Shown: positions 1 through 7,907 of the stretch, piece by piece
Numbering within the stretch: the first letter of the stretch is position 1
Layout of the letters: each line of letters opens with the position of its first letter
NCBI GenBank assembly: GCA_039810585.1
Contig: JBDHXF010000007.1
Location: forward strand, 1-64,000
Direction: 5' to 3'
Length of the DNA stretch: 64,000 bases
Source of the DNA: JBBATK01 sp039810585
Lineage (GTDB): Bacteria; Bacteroidota; Ignavibacteria; Kapaibacteriales; NICIL-2
Made by a program: the position numbers and the translations under genes
The notes under the pieces: model-generated
Databases searched by the model: none
The model's input: the letters and a program-made list of their open reading frames with translations, nothing else
What the model was told of the DNA's origin: nothing

Positions 1-133
1 CAACTTCATCGGATGCCTTGAAAAACTCAACAACAAGAAATAGAATATCGGTCCAGTTTATTGGGGGTCAGAGCAATACTTTGGCGGAACTGGTGATGAG
101 TCGGCCTACGACATTTGCTATACGAATGGAAAA

Positions 134-3100
134 GTGTATTGCACCGGAACGACAAAGTCTGCAAACCTCTCCCTTCGAAGCGGAAAAGTACCCGACGCCC
201 TTGGTGACGCCTGTGTGTTTGTGGCGGACGACGCCGGGTCGACCGTGCATCCTCGAAAATGTTTTTGCTACGGAAGTGGTGGAGGCGACCAGGGTCTAGC
301 CACTTGGTATGACGCCCGTGCCAACCGCGTATGCTTAACTGGCGTTATGGGTGCCACTGTGAGCTACACATCGTCGCTTCTTCCCGGAACGAGCAGTGGT
401 GGTTACATTTCTGCCATTGATACCGCTTTGAGCTCTCTGCAATTCATGACGATGGTTGGCACGTTGAATGTGCCAACGTCGGTGACTACTCGCACGTCGA
501 CCAGTACGATCTATTCTGCCGGCTATACCCGAGGGGTAGTTCCTCTCAGTCCTAACGCGTTTCAAAGCTCGCTGAACGGGTCCTTAGATGGGTTTATGAT
601 TGCTATCGACTCGGAAGGGGTGAATCTCAGGTACGGATCGTATATCGGAGGATCCGGGAACGACTACAGTGCGGCTAAAGTTCTCATAGTGGAGCGCGGC
701 TGCCTATTTCGGATTGTTTTTGGAATCACCACACACTCGGTCAATTTCCCGACTACTGCCAATACCTACCAGCCGTTGAAGCTGAACGGCAGTGATGATC
801 AGCCGGCAATCGTGATGTTCAGTTCAAAGCCGAATGGCACGCTGAGTGTGAGTTCGATACCGTGCAAGACTACTGCGCATCTTCAGGCAACATCATCGTG
901 TCCCCTGTCCTCCATTCGCTGGGATTTGGGTGATGGGGCTATCGTGAACGACTCAGTGAATTTTGACCACAATTATCCCAAGCTTGGAAATTATACGGTT
1001 AACGTTCGCATGATCACCACCGAGGGTGACACGATCTACCTCACACAGGATGTACTGATTGGGAACACCCATCCTGTGGATGCAGGAGACGATCAAGTGG
1101 TTTGTAAGGGAAACTCCGCGGCTCAACTGCACGCCAGTGGTGCAATGCTGTTTCGTTGGAGACCGGGCAAAGGGGTAAGCGACACTACCATTAGCAATCC
1201 CTTTGTACATCCTGATACAACGACGACCTATGTTGTGTATGGAATGGACGCATTTGGATGCGAGTCCAAAGATTCCGTGACCATCCTCGTCCAGTCGTTA
1301 AAGATCGCCGCACAGAAGGACACAGCGATTTGTCCAGGACAGGTGGCGTTTTTGCAGGCGAGCGGAGCCGACTTTTATTCCTGGACACCAACCACTGGGC
1401 TCAGCCAAGGGAATGCGGCTGTAGTTCGTGCATCGCCAAGCACAACAACCAAATACCGCGTCATCGGCATTCAGGGTTCGTGTTATGACACCGCGTACGT
1501 AAACGTTACGGTGTTTCCGAAGCCTCGCATTCATCTCCCTGCTATCCCCGGAGTGTGTCCGCAAACTCAAGTAGTACTGGGCTTTGTAGCCGATGCCCCT
1601 ATTGCAGATTCCGACATCGTCAGTGTGCGTTGGTCACCCGCGTCCGCAATGAGTGATGCCACAAGCCGAACCCCGGTGGTAAGCCCAACCAAAAGCTCGT
1701 GGTATGCGGTCACCGTTCGCACAAAAGATGGTTGCGAGGTGAGCGACAGTGTCTTCGTAGCTATCTCTACAAAGCTCACCATCGGAGTCAGTGCCGACAC
1801 CTCTGTGTGCGTCGGAAAATCGGTACAACTTCATGGTTTTGGTGCCACCAATTTTGAATGGTCACCTCCTGACTATCTGAGCGATCCGCTCAGCTCCTCT
1901 CCCCTTTGTACTGCACCACACTCGATCACCTATCGTGTGATTGGTCATGGCGGACAGTGCGTAGATACTCAGTTTGTTCATGTGAATATTGTTCCCCTAC
2001 CCTCACAGTTGAAAGCATACGGTGATACGACAGTATGTGCGAACGATCGCGTGCACCTGTGGGCCGAGAGCGACAGTTCGACGAATCAATATCATTGGTA
2101 CCCGGAAGCTGAGTTTGAAAATGCCCATGGTGCGTCGGTATACCTGAAGCCAACGAAGAGTCAGACTTACTATGTACTCGTTAGCAATAAGGGTGGATGT
2201 ACTACGATGGACAGCGTCAAGGTTCACGTGGATAGCACTATCGCTCTGAGCGTTGGAAACAATGCGTCAGGCTGTGTGGGTGAAAGCGTTGACCTGCTCG
2301 TCACCAATGCATTGGATTCTTCGATGCAAGTGCTTTGGACTCCGAACGACGGTGTTTGGGATCCGGTTACGCAGCGATACCATGTAGTGATTAGTCAAGA
2401 TCGGCAGTATCACATCCATGTGCAACGTGGATCCTGCTTCAACGATGCTACACTGTCCGTGCATGCAAAGCCCAACCCGGTCTTTAGTGTTTCGTACGAC
2501 AGCACCGTGTGTGTTGGAGGCAGCGTGCAACTCAACGCCAGCTCATCGCAGGCGGGCATGAAGTATCGCTGGTTACGAAACGGTGTGCCGGATACGAGCC
2601 TATCAGATCCTCTGCGTGGAAATCCACAGACCCATGCACTGTATGCTGACTGGGATGGTGTAGTGGAAGCTAGCCTCGATTCTTGTGTAGCCCTCAAGAC
2701 AGCGCATATCACGGTGCTCTTTCCGCCTGTTGTACAGATGTCTGCCGATACCACCATTTGTATTGGTGACAGCGCATCGATTGCACTGAGTGCAACCGAT
2801 GTAGGGAGTGTGGCGTGGTCTCCCACGGAGGGACTGCACTCAACCAGCTCGGCGACTGTGGTGGCATCTCCATCGCATAGTACCACCTATACCGCACGTG
2901 TCGCCGGAACGAATGGCTGCGTCCGCACCGATTCCGTACGTGTGCTGGTGCAGCAACATGTACCACTGTGGTTGAAAGTGGAGGACCCATGGCCGCGAAG
3001 CATCTTTGTTCCTGGTGATTCCATGACACTAAAAATCAGCGCGTGGACTGACTCCTCACGAGTGTTTAATCAACTGTCGTTCGACCTCGTGTGTGTGGAC

Positions 3101-3625
3101 GATATTCTTCAACCTGCCCATGTAAATTTCCAAGACATCGGTGGCTATCGCTCGATGCACTTCGACATGCAGCAGGTTCAGCTCAATGCCGGCTCAACGA
3201 CTGTTCAGACAATTCGCGCGATGGCCTTGCAGACTACGCGACCTACGTCTGCTCTTGAGATCACCAACGTTTCAACGGATGCATCGCTTTGCCCTGTCAT
3301 TCAAACGGCACCGTCTGAGCTTTCGATCCAATCGTGTTTCGTGAAGGGTCGCAACGTTTCCTATACCAATCCGGTTCATGCGCAGATTTTTCCGCAACCG
3401 ACAACATCAACTTTGGGTCTGCATGTTGACGCCAGTTATCGGGGAATCTTAGATCTATCGGTGATGAACGTACTGGGTCAGGTCGTGAAGTCATTCCACG
3501 TGCAGCACGACGCAGAGCACAGTGATCACGAATTGACGCTTGATGACATTGGAGACGGACAGTATATACTCCGTGTTGATTGTTCGGCTGGCACGTCCGC
3601 CGTTTCGTTCCTTAAGTCTCATTAA
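134..3625 (+). CDS. Repeat-rich secreted protein with beta-propeller-like repeats, PKD domain and T9SS sorting domain (5' end disrupted)
   Basis: A large cell-surface or secreted protein, probably a T9SS cargo. Residues about 1-235 contain beta-propeller-like repeats of the SBBP type (motifs such as YIGGSGND). A PKD domain follows (WDLGDG near residue 262). About eight Ig-like modules cover residues 330-970, each with a pattern of CxGxSxxLxA, a W-x-P core and a TTTY-type strand. The last 80 residues match a type A T9SS sorting domain (IFPQP, then LSVMNVLGQVV, then GQYILRV). The GTG at 134 is only the first possible start. Clear repeat sequence (YFGGTGDESAYDI) is read in the same frame from base 59, just after an in-frame TAG at 41-43. 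The gene therefore either continues leftward with a nonsense or frameshift lesion, or carries a sequence error. The function of the modules is unknown; adhesion is a guess. Confidence 0.8.
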   Translation: MYCTGTTKSANLSLRSGKVPDALGDACVFVADDAGSTVHPRKCFCYGSGGGDQGLATWYDARANRVCLTGVMGATVSYTSSLLPGTSSGGYISAIDTALSSLQFMTMVGTLNVPTSVTTRTSTSTIYSAGYTRGVVPLSPNAFQSSLNGSLDGFMIAIDSEGVNLRYGSYIGGSGNDYSAAKVLIVERGCLFRIVFGITTHSVNFPTTANTYQPLKLNGSDDQPAIVMFSSKPNGTLSVSSIPCKTTAHLQATSSCPLSSIRWDLGDGAIVNDSVNFDHNYPKLGNYTVNVRMITTEGDTIYLTQDVLIGNTHPVDAGDDQVVCKGNSAAQLHASGAMLFRWRPGKGVSDTTISNPFVHPDTTTTYVVYGMDAFGCESKDSVTILVQSLKIAAQKDTAICPGQVAFLQASGADFYSWTPTTGLSQGNAAVVRASPSTTTKYRVIGIQGSCYDTAYVNVTVFPKPRIHLPAIPGVCPQTQVVLGFVADAPIADSDIVSVRWSPASAMSDATSRTPVVSPTKSSWYAVTVRTKDGCEVSDSVFVAISTKLTIGVSADTSVCVGKSVQLHGFGATNFEWSPPDYLSDPLSSSPLCTAPHSITYRVIGHGGQCVDTQFVHVNIVPLPSQLKAYGDTTVCANDRVHLWAESDSSTNQYHWYPEAEFENAHGASVYLKPTKSQTYYVLVSNKGGCTTMDSVKVHVDSTIALSVGNNASGCVGESVDLLVTNALDSSMQVLWTPNDGVWDPVTQRYHVVISQDRQYHIHVQRGSCFNDATLSVHAKPNPVFSVSYDSTVCVGGSVQLNASSSQAGMKYRWLRNGVPDTSLSDPLRGNPQTHALYADWDGVVEASLDSCVALKTAHITVLFPPVVQMSADTTICIGDSASIALSATDVGSVAWSPTEGLHSTSSATVVASPSHSTTYTARVAGTNGCVRTDSVRVLVQQHVPLWLKVEDPWPRSIFVPGDSMTLKISAWTDSSRVFNQLSFDLVCVDDILQPAHVNFQDIGGYRSMHFDMQQVQLNAGSTTVQTIRAMALQTTRPTSALEITNVSTDASLCPVIQTAPSELSIQSCFVKGRNVSYTNPVHAQIFPQPTTSTLGLHVDASYRGILDLSVMNVLGQVVKSFHVQHDAEHSDHELTLDDIGDGQYILRVDCSAGTSAVSFLKSH

Positions 3626-3995
3626 CTCACGCTCCGCGCGATGCAGTCGGCGTCGTTATGGGCTCAAAACGATGTACCCATGCGAACATCCGACAGATAT
3701 ATGCTGTTGAATTCTCTGCGAACGGCAGATGGACTGCTTCGATGTCGTCCTTCTCAGATGAGACATCAGCTCCTAAGGCACTGAAAAGCTAGGTTGAGCA
3801 GTAAAGGCGGGTTTGAAGCTGAATCGCTCACTTCGTCGTTTACTCTTTCGTGTTCGTCTACTCGCTCGTGTTTTTCGCTCTGGCTTTCTTGTTTATTGAC
3901 AATCGTAGCGGGGAGTTATATTTTTCGAATGCTCGTCATCAGCGCAGCCGTGCCGAAGGGCACGGCAAGCGCTGAAGAAAAAGTCTCCTGACGGA
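3626..3995. other. Convergent intergenic region, 370 bp
   Basis: This stretch lies between the stop of the T9SS cargo gene and the stop of hppD. No convincing coding sequence is visible in either strand. The only clear structure is the GC-rich hairpin at 3940-3974. Confidence 0.6.
3940..3974. terminator. GC-rich hairpin between convergent genes
   Basis: Arms CAGCGC and GCCGTGCC pair with GGCACGGC and GCGCTG around a GAAG loop, with a small internal bulge (A opposite AA). It lies 21 bp downstream of the hppD stop on the minus strand and also ends transcription units arriving from the plus strand. There is no T-run directly 3' on either strand, so it may be a factor-assisted terminator or a 3'-end stabiliser. 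Confidence 0.5.
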
Positions 3996-5123
3996 CTACA
4001 AATTTCCACGTAATTCCTGCTCGCGTTCGATAGACTCGAACAAGGCCTTGAAGTTTCCCTTACCAAAGCTGCGAGCGCCTTTGCGCTGTATGATTTCGAA
4101 GAAGACAGTCGGTCGATCTTCCACGGGTTTGGTAAAAATTTGCAGCAAGTAACCCTCTTCATCGCGATCAACCAAGATGCCAAGATCGCGAAGGGGTGCG
4201 ATATCCTCGTCGATCGTGCCTACGCGGTCAAGCAGATCATCGTAGTACGAACCCGGAACGCGGAGAAATTCGATGCCGCGATTTCGCAATTCGCTTACTG
4301 TGTGAACTATATCGTGAGTCGCAACCGCGATGTGCTGTACTCCCGGACCGTGGTAGAATTCGAGGTACTCGTCGATTTGAGATTTCTTCTTGCCTTGCGC
4401 CGGTTCGTTGATTGGAAACTTGATGTAGCCACTGCCATTACTCACAACCTTGCTCATTAATGCCGAGTACTCGGTGGAGATATCTTTGTCATCGAAGGTC
4501 AGTAAAAGCTTAAAGCCCATCACGTCTTCATAAAAGCGAACCCATTCATCCATCTTTCCCAGTTCGACGTTGCCTACGCAGTGATCGACATATTGCAAGC
4601 CAACCGGTGCAGGGTTGTAGCCTGATTCCACTGCTTGGAATCCGGGCATGAAAACGCCATGGTAGTTTTTTCGTTCCACAAAGGTGTGAACTGTGTCGCC
4701 GTAGGTCTTGATTCCTGCCACGACGATCTCGCCGTGCTCATCTCGCATGGTCGTTGGTTCTTGTACGGAGACCGCGCCGCGCTTTGTCGTCTCCTCCCAC
4801 GACTTTCGCGCATCATCCACCCACAGGGCGAGCGTTTTGACTCCATCGCCATGGTTCTCGATGTGCTGAGAGATGGCATTGCCCGGGTGCATGGGCGTAG
4901 TGAGAACCAGACGAATTTTGTTCTGTTGTACAACGTATGAAGCACGATCTCGCAAGCCTGTTTCCGGGCCTGCGTATGCTACCAGGCGAAAGCCAAATGC
5001 AGTACGATAGAAGTATGCTGCTTGCTTTGCGTTGCCTACGTAGAGCTCTAGGTAATCGGTGCCATTGATCGGCAGAAAATCGGTGGCGGTCGCCTCCAAC
5101 ACTTTTGTATCAGCGCTAATCAT
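3996..5123 (-). CDS. hppD: 4-hydroxyphenylpyruvate dioxygenase
   Basis: Converts 4-hydroxyphenylpyruvate and O2 to homogentisate and CO2 in tyrosine catabolism; a cytosolic non-heme Fe(II) enzyme. The 375-residue length is normal for the family. The protein has the two vicinal-oxygen-chelate halves. The iron triad is visible as His181 (VDHCVGN), His264 (GPGVQHIA) and Glu343 (TVFFEIIQR). The C-terminal helix with KGNFKALFESIEREQ is typical. I chose the ATG at 5123 because GGAG lies 6 bases upstream; a GTG ten codons earlier is also open. The downstream genes of tyrosine breakdown (hmgA, fahA) are not in the window. It is transcribed alone, convergent with the T9SS cargo gene. Confidence 0.96.
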   Translation of the reverse strand: MISADTKVLEATATDFLPINGTDYLELYVGNAKQAAYFYRTAFGFRLVAYAGPETGLRDRASYVVQQNKIRLVLTTPMHPGNAISQHIENHGDGVKTLALWVDDARKSWEETTKRGAVSVQEPTTMRDEHGEIVVAGIKTYGDTVHTFVERKNYHGVFMPGFQAVESGYNPAPVGLQYVDHCVGNVELGKMDEWVRFYEDVMGFKLLLTFDDKDISTEYSALMSKVVSNGSGYIKFPINEPAQGKKKSQIDEYLEFYHGPGVQHIAVATHDIVHTVSELRNRGIEFLRVPGSYYDDLLDRVGTIDEDIAPLRDLGILVDRDEEGYLLQIFTKPVEDRPTVFFEIIQRKGARSFGKGNFKALFESIEREQELRGNL

Positions 5124-5357
5124 AGAAGTCTCCAATGGTGAACTTGCCCTCACACAGATCTCGTCATCATTCCTTCGTGATCATCTGCAGGGTGCAGATG
5201 TGATGACGCGTGTTTCTTATCACAAAAGTACAGAGCGCCTCGATACGTGCGCATCAAATTGACAACGCAGATGACTTTGTGGTTAATAGGAACCAATACT
5301 CTTTAACATGATATGTAGAGCGTAGTGGGTAGATTGCAGCATTCCATCAGGGACTTC

Positions 5358-5705
5358 ATGTATCGCATCAAATATCTATTTGGTATTTTTTCTGGGATCT
5401 TTGCCGCACTGTACTTGCTGTTTGGGATTGTTGGATATGACAATGCGCGCACGTTCTGGGATCAGTGGACGGCGTTCATTCTCTGCGTGATCCATGGTGT
5501 GGCAGCCGCTTTTCTGTTGTTGAGTAGTTTACGGGACAAGAGAAAGCACGAAAAACGTCTGACCGAAATTATTAGCGCCCTCTTGCTTGTGCATCCAACC
5601 ATAACAGCGGAGCTTCTGGCACAGGAAGCCAACATGAGCGTACCTGATGCGCATGAGTATATTGAGCGTACGATGAGTAAACACACCTCGCATGTATCGC
5701 ATTAA
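5358..5705 (+). CDS. Small two-helix membrane protein with C-terminal helical domain (first of a tandem pair)
   Basis: A 115-residue protein of unknown function. It starts MYRIKYL, has two predicted membrane helices (about residues 7-25 and 34-54), a basic stretch (RDKRKHEKR) and then a short helical domain with an ITAELLAQEANMSVPDAHEYI segment. That segment resembles half of a winged-helix or PCI-like fold in pattern, but I cannot assign it. The next gene is a clear paralogue (same MYRIKYL start, same order of features, same T-x-EELA-x-EAN-S-AHEY signature) and overlaps this one by 14 bases, so the pair is co-translated. The ATG at 5358 is preceded by AGGGA; an upstream TTG at 5325 is less likely. 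Transcribed divergently from hppD. Confidence 0.75.
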   Translation: MYRIKYLFGIFSGIFAALYLLFGIVGYDNARTFWDQWTAFILCVIHGVAAAFLLLSSLRDKRKHEKRLTEIISALLLVHPTITAELLAQEANMSVPDAHEYIERTMSKHTSHVSH

Positions 5706-6090
5706 ATACCTTCTCGGAATAGGATCGGTCATTGCTGCCGCTCTGTATGCGGGCTTCGGAGCATTGTCCTGGACAAGCACTGCTGTGTCAGATCTCGATC
5801 GCTTGATGCCCTTCCTCCTATGCGCGGTTCACAGCCTGGTTGGCATACTCTTTCTCGTATCGTCATATCGATCGCGTAAAGCGGAACTGGCTCATTTGCG
5901 ATCGGTTTTACGCGTACTCTTGAGACGCCAATCCTCGTTTACAGCCGAGGAGTTGGCAACGGAAGCCAATATCTCGTTGGCCGAGGCTCACGAGTATCTT
6001 CTCAAGGCTACCAAAAACCGCGAAATTCTCTCCGTGACGCGCCATGAGCATTTAGTGATGCGCGCCTTCCCCCGCCATAGCATGAACTGA
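5692..6090 (+). CDS. Small two-helix membrane protein with C-terminal helical domain (second of a tandem pair)
   Basis: A 132-residue paralogue of the preceding gene, which it overlaps by 14 bases. It begins MYRIKYL, has two predicted membrane helices (about residues 6-26 and 38-58), a basic linker (RSRKAELAHLR) and the helical FTAEELATEANISLAEAHEYL segment. It carries an extra C-terminal tail of about 20 residues rich in Arg and His that the first copy lacks. Function unknown. The pair could be a small membrane-anchored regulator or the two halves of a heteromer; both are inference. Confidence 0.75.
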   Translation: MYRIKYLLGIGSVIAAALYAGFGALSWTSTAVSDLDRLMPFLLCAVHSLVGILFLVSSYRSRKAELAHLRSVLRVLLRRQSSFTAEELATEANISLAEAHEYLLKATKNREILSVTRHEHLVMRAFPRHSMN

Positions 6091-6220
6091 CATTCGCAGC
6101 ACGTACCATCTTGGTAGACTGTAGCGAATCGACAGACATAAAATTCCAATGGAAGCTGTGAGAATGGCATGATGCTTGCGTACGTGGAAGATCATTGTAT
6201 TCAGTTTTCCTTTCGACGCC

Positions 6221-6850
6221 ATGAGTGCCACAACGCTTGACCAAGCTACTGCATCGACGAGTGCAAACGCTTCCCTTACTCATCCTTCATTTTTTGTGCA
6301 CGAGCGCGCTATGTGCGACGCCATCATTGGAGAAGGTAGTCGTGTGTGGGCCAATGCTCATGTGATGAACGGTTCCAAAGTTGGAGCGCATTGCAACATT
6401 GGCGAACAGTGTTTTGTGGAAAGTGGGGCTGAGATAGGAGATGGCTGCACGGTGAAAAACGGGGTCAGTATCTGGGATGGCGTCTGCCTGGAAGATCAGG
6501 TATTCGTGGGTCCGAATGCTGTGTTCACGAACGACATGATGCCGCGCACCAAAGCCATTTCATCCGAGTACACAATGGTACCCACGCGCATTAAGCGAGG
6601 CGCTTCGATTGGTGCCAATGCCACGATTGTCTGTGGTACCACCTTGGGAGAATACTGCATGATCGGTGCAGGGGCGGTGGTAACGCGCGATGTGCCGGCC
6701 TTTGCGTTGGTGATCGGCAACCCTGCACGCATTCACGCGTGGGTGTCCATGAAGGGTGAAAAATTGAGCTTTAATTCCGATGGTATTGCGCATGATACAG
6801 ATGGACGACGCTACCGGATGCGCGACGAACGCGTTGAACTTCTCTCTTGA
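6221..6850 (+). CDS. Left-handed beta-helix (hexapeptide) acyltransferase, WbpD/WlbB-like
   Basis: Probably an acetyl-CoA-dependent N- or O-acetyltransferase acting on a nucleotide sugar. The 209-residue protein is mostly hexapeptide repeats (residues about 25-175: IIGEGSRVWANAHV, CNIGEQCF, IGDGCTV and so on) forming a left-handed parallel beta-helix. The family signature GAGAVVTRDVP and the coenzyme-A-side IGNPARI motif are present. The order VWANAHV, then NVSIWDGV, then FTND, resembles UDP-2-acetamido-3-amino-glucuronate acetyltransferases of surface polysaccharide synthesis. The two Gfo/Idh/MocA dehydrogenases elsewhere in the window belong to families that supply such substrates, but they are not adjacent. 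I chose the ATG at 6221; an upstream TTG would add 15 residues. The exact substrate is not deducible. Confidence 0.85.
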   Translation: MSATTLDQATASTSANASLTHPSFFVHERAMCDAIIGEGSRVWANAHVMNGSKVGAHCNIGEQCFVESGAEIGDGCTVKNGVSIWDGVCLEDQVFVGPNAVFTNDMMPRTKAISSEYTMVPTRIKRGASIGANATIVCGTTLGEYCMIGAGAVVTRDVPAFALVIGNPARIHAWVSMKGEKLSFNSDGIAHDTDGRRYRMRDERVELLS

Positions 6851-6869
6851 TGTAGCCCAACTCAGCTAT

Positions 6870-7877
6870 CTACTTTGAATGGATTGTAGTGTCCGAGGGG
6901 TCGGACGCCAAGCCAATTGCGATGCGAGCGCCAAAGCGATATTGTTTCCACTCCGCATCAGACAACACACTCGATTGAGGGAGCAATCCGTAGAGTTCAA
7001 AACAAAATTCCGGTCCACCCAGAATTCCTACTTTCCAACCAAGGGCAAGATCAACGTACCAGCGAAAGCTCTTTGCAGTTGAGAGCGGTTGCTTGTCGAT
7101 AAAGGTTAGCGTATCGGTTCCGTTCAAGAAACGCAACTCATCTTTGTGCGTAGCGATTTGCGTATACTGGGTGTTTTCATTCAAGAACATGTAGCTGCCT
7201 TGCGCCCCGATGTTAAGGTAGTAGAACGAGGAGATACTGGCAGCCTCGGATTGCAGAAAGGCACCATAAACCGGAATCATCAGCGCAGCACCGGCGCTTA
7301 GGCTGTGGTGATTGGCAAAGAGAACGGTGACTTCTTTATAACTGCTCGGCCGACCGAATTCACTAAGAAAACTGCGAGACTCATCCACGGCATACAGTCG
7401 TGTACGCGAGTAATCATAGAGCACACTCAACTTAAGAATAGCAGAAACCGTTGGAATGTTTTGCATGAGGTAGATTCCGTCGGCAGAATATCCTTCGGAC
7501 GGAAACTCGTCTGACGCGTCATCCGAGCTAAACTTCTTTTTGATACGATCCTCGTCGCCGGAGAACGGACTCTCGGCGTTATACGGTGTTGAGCTTGGGA
7601 ACAACCCTGAGCTTCGGAGGTTGTGAACCACATCCCACTCGCGAAAGTTCAGACTGGAGCACAGGCCATAGCTCCACCCACTTCCCGGCTCAGGAAACCA
7701 GCCGTACGAAGCGTGACGGACAAAATCGTTGACTAAGGTGTCAGGTGACGGAAGCGCCTGTTCAAGGCCGGTGTCTAGGGAGTCGTTTTCTTCATGCGCG
7801 GCTTCGCCCGCGCTTTGAGCTGCGAGAGGAACCATGCATAGGGAGCATGCGAGCAGAAGCAAGACGATATGCTGCAT
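6870..7877 (-). CDS. Predicted outer-membrane protein of unknown function
   Basis: 335 residues with a clear Sec signal peptide (MQHIVLLLLACSLCMVPLAAQ, cleavage near residue 21). The mature part alternates polar and aromatic residues in short strands (SAILKLSVLYDYSRT, FFNLNIGAQG-like stretches) and ends with strands such as FGARIAIGLA, as expected of a small beta-barrel. No family is recognised. Its start lies 30 bp after the sprA stop on the same strand, so it is probably co-transcribed with sprA and might be an accessory to the T9SS translocon; that is inference from position only. The ATG at 7877 is preferred to a TTG four codons upstream. Confidence 0.7.
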   Translation of the reverse strand: MQHIVLLLLACSLCMVPLAAQSAGEAAHEENDSLDTGLEQALPSPDTLVNDFVRHASYGWFPEPGSGWSYGLCSSLNFREWDVVHNLRSSGLFPSSTPYNAESPFSGDEDRIKKKFSSDDASDEFPSEGYSADGIYLMQNIPTVSAILKLSVLYDYSRTRLYAVDESRSFLSEFGRPSSYKEVTVLFANHHSLSAGAALMIPVYGAFLQSEAASISSFYYLNIGAQGSYMFLNENTQYTQIATHKDELRFLNGTDTLTFIDKQPLSTAKSFRWYVDLALGWKVGILGGPEFCFELYGLLPQSSVLSDAEWKQYRFGARIAIGLASDPSDTTIHSK

Positions 7878-7907
7878 AGCGAAGAACAATGTGCAGGACG
7901 ACGACGT

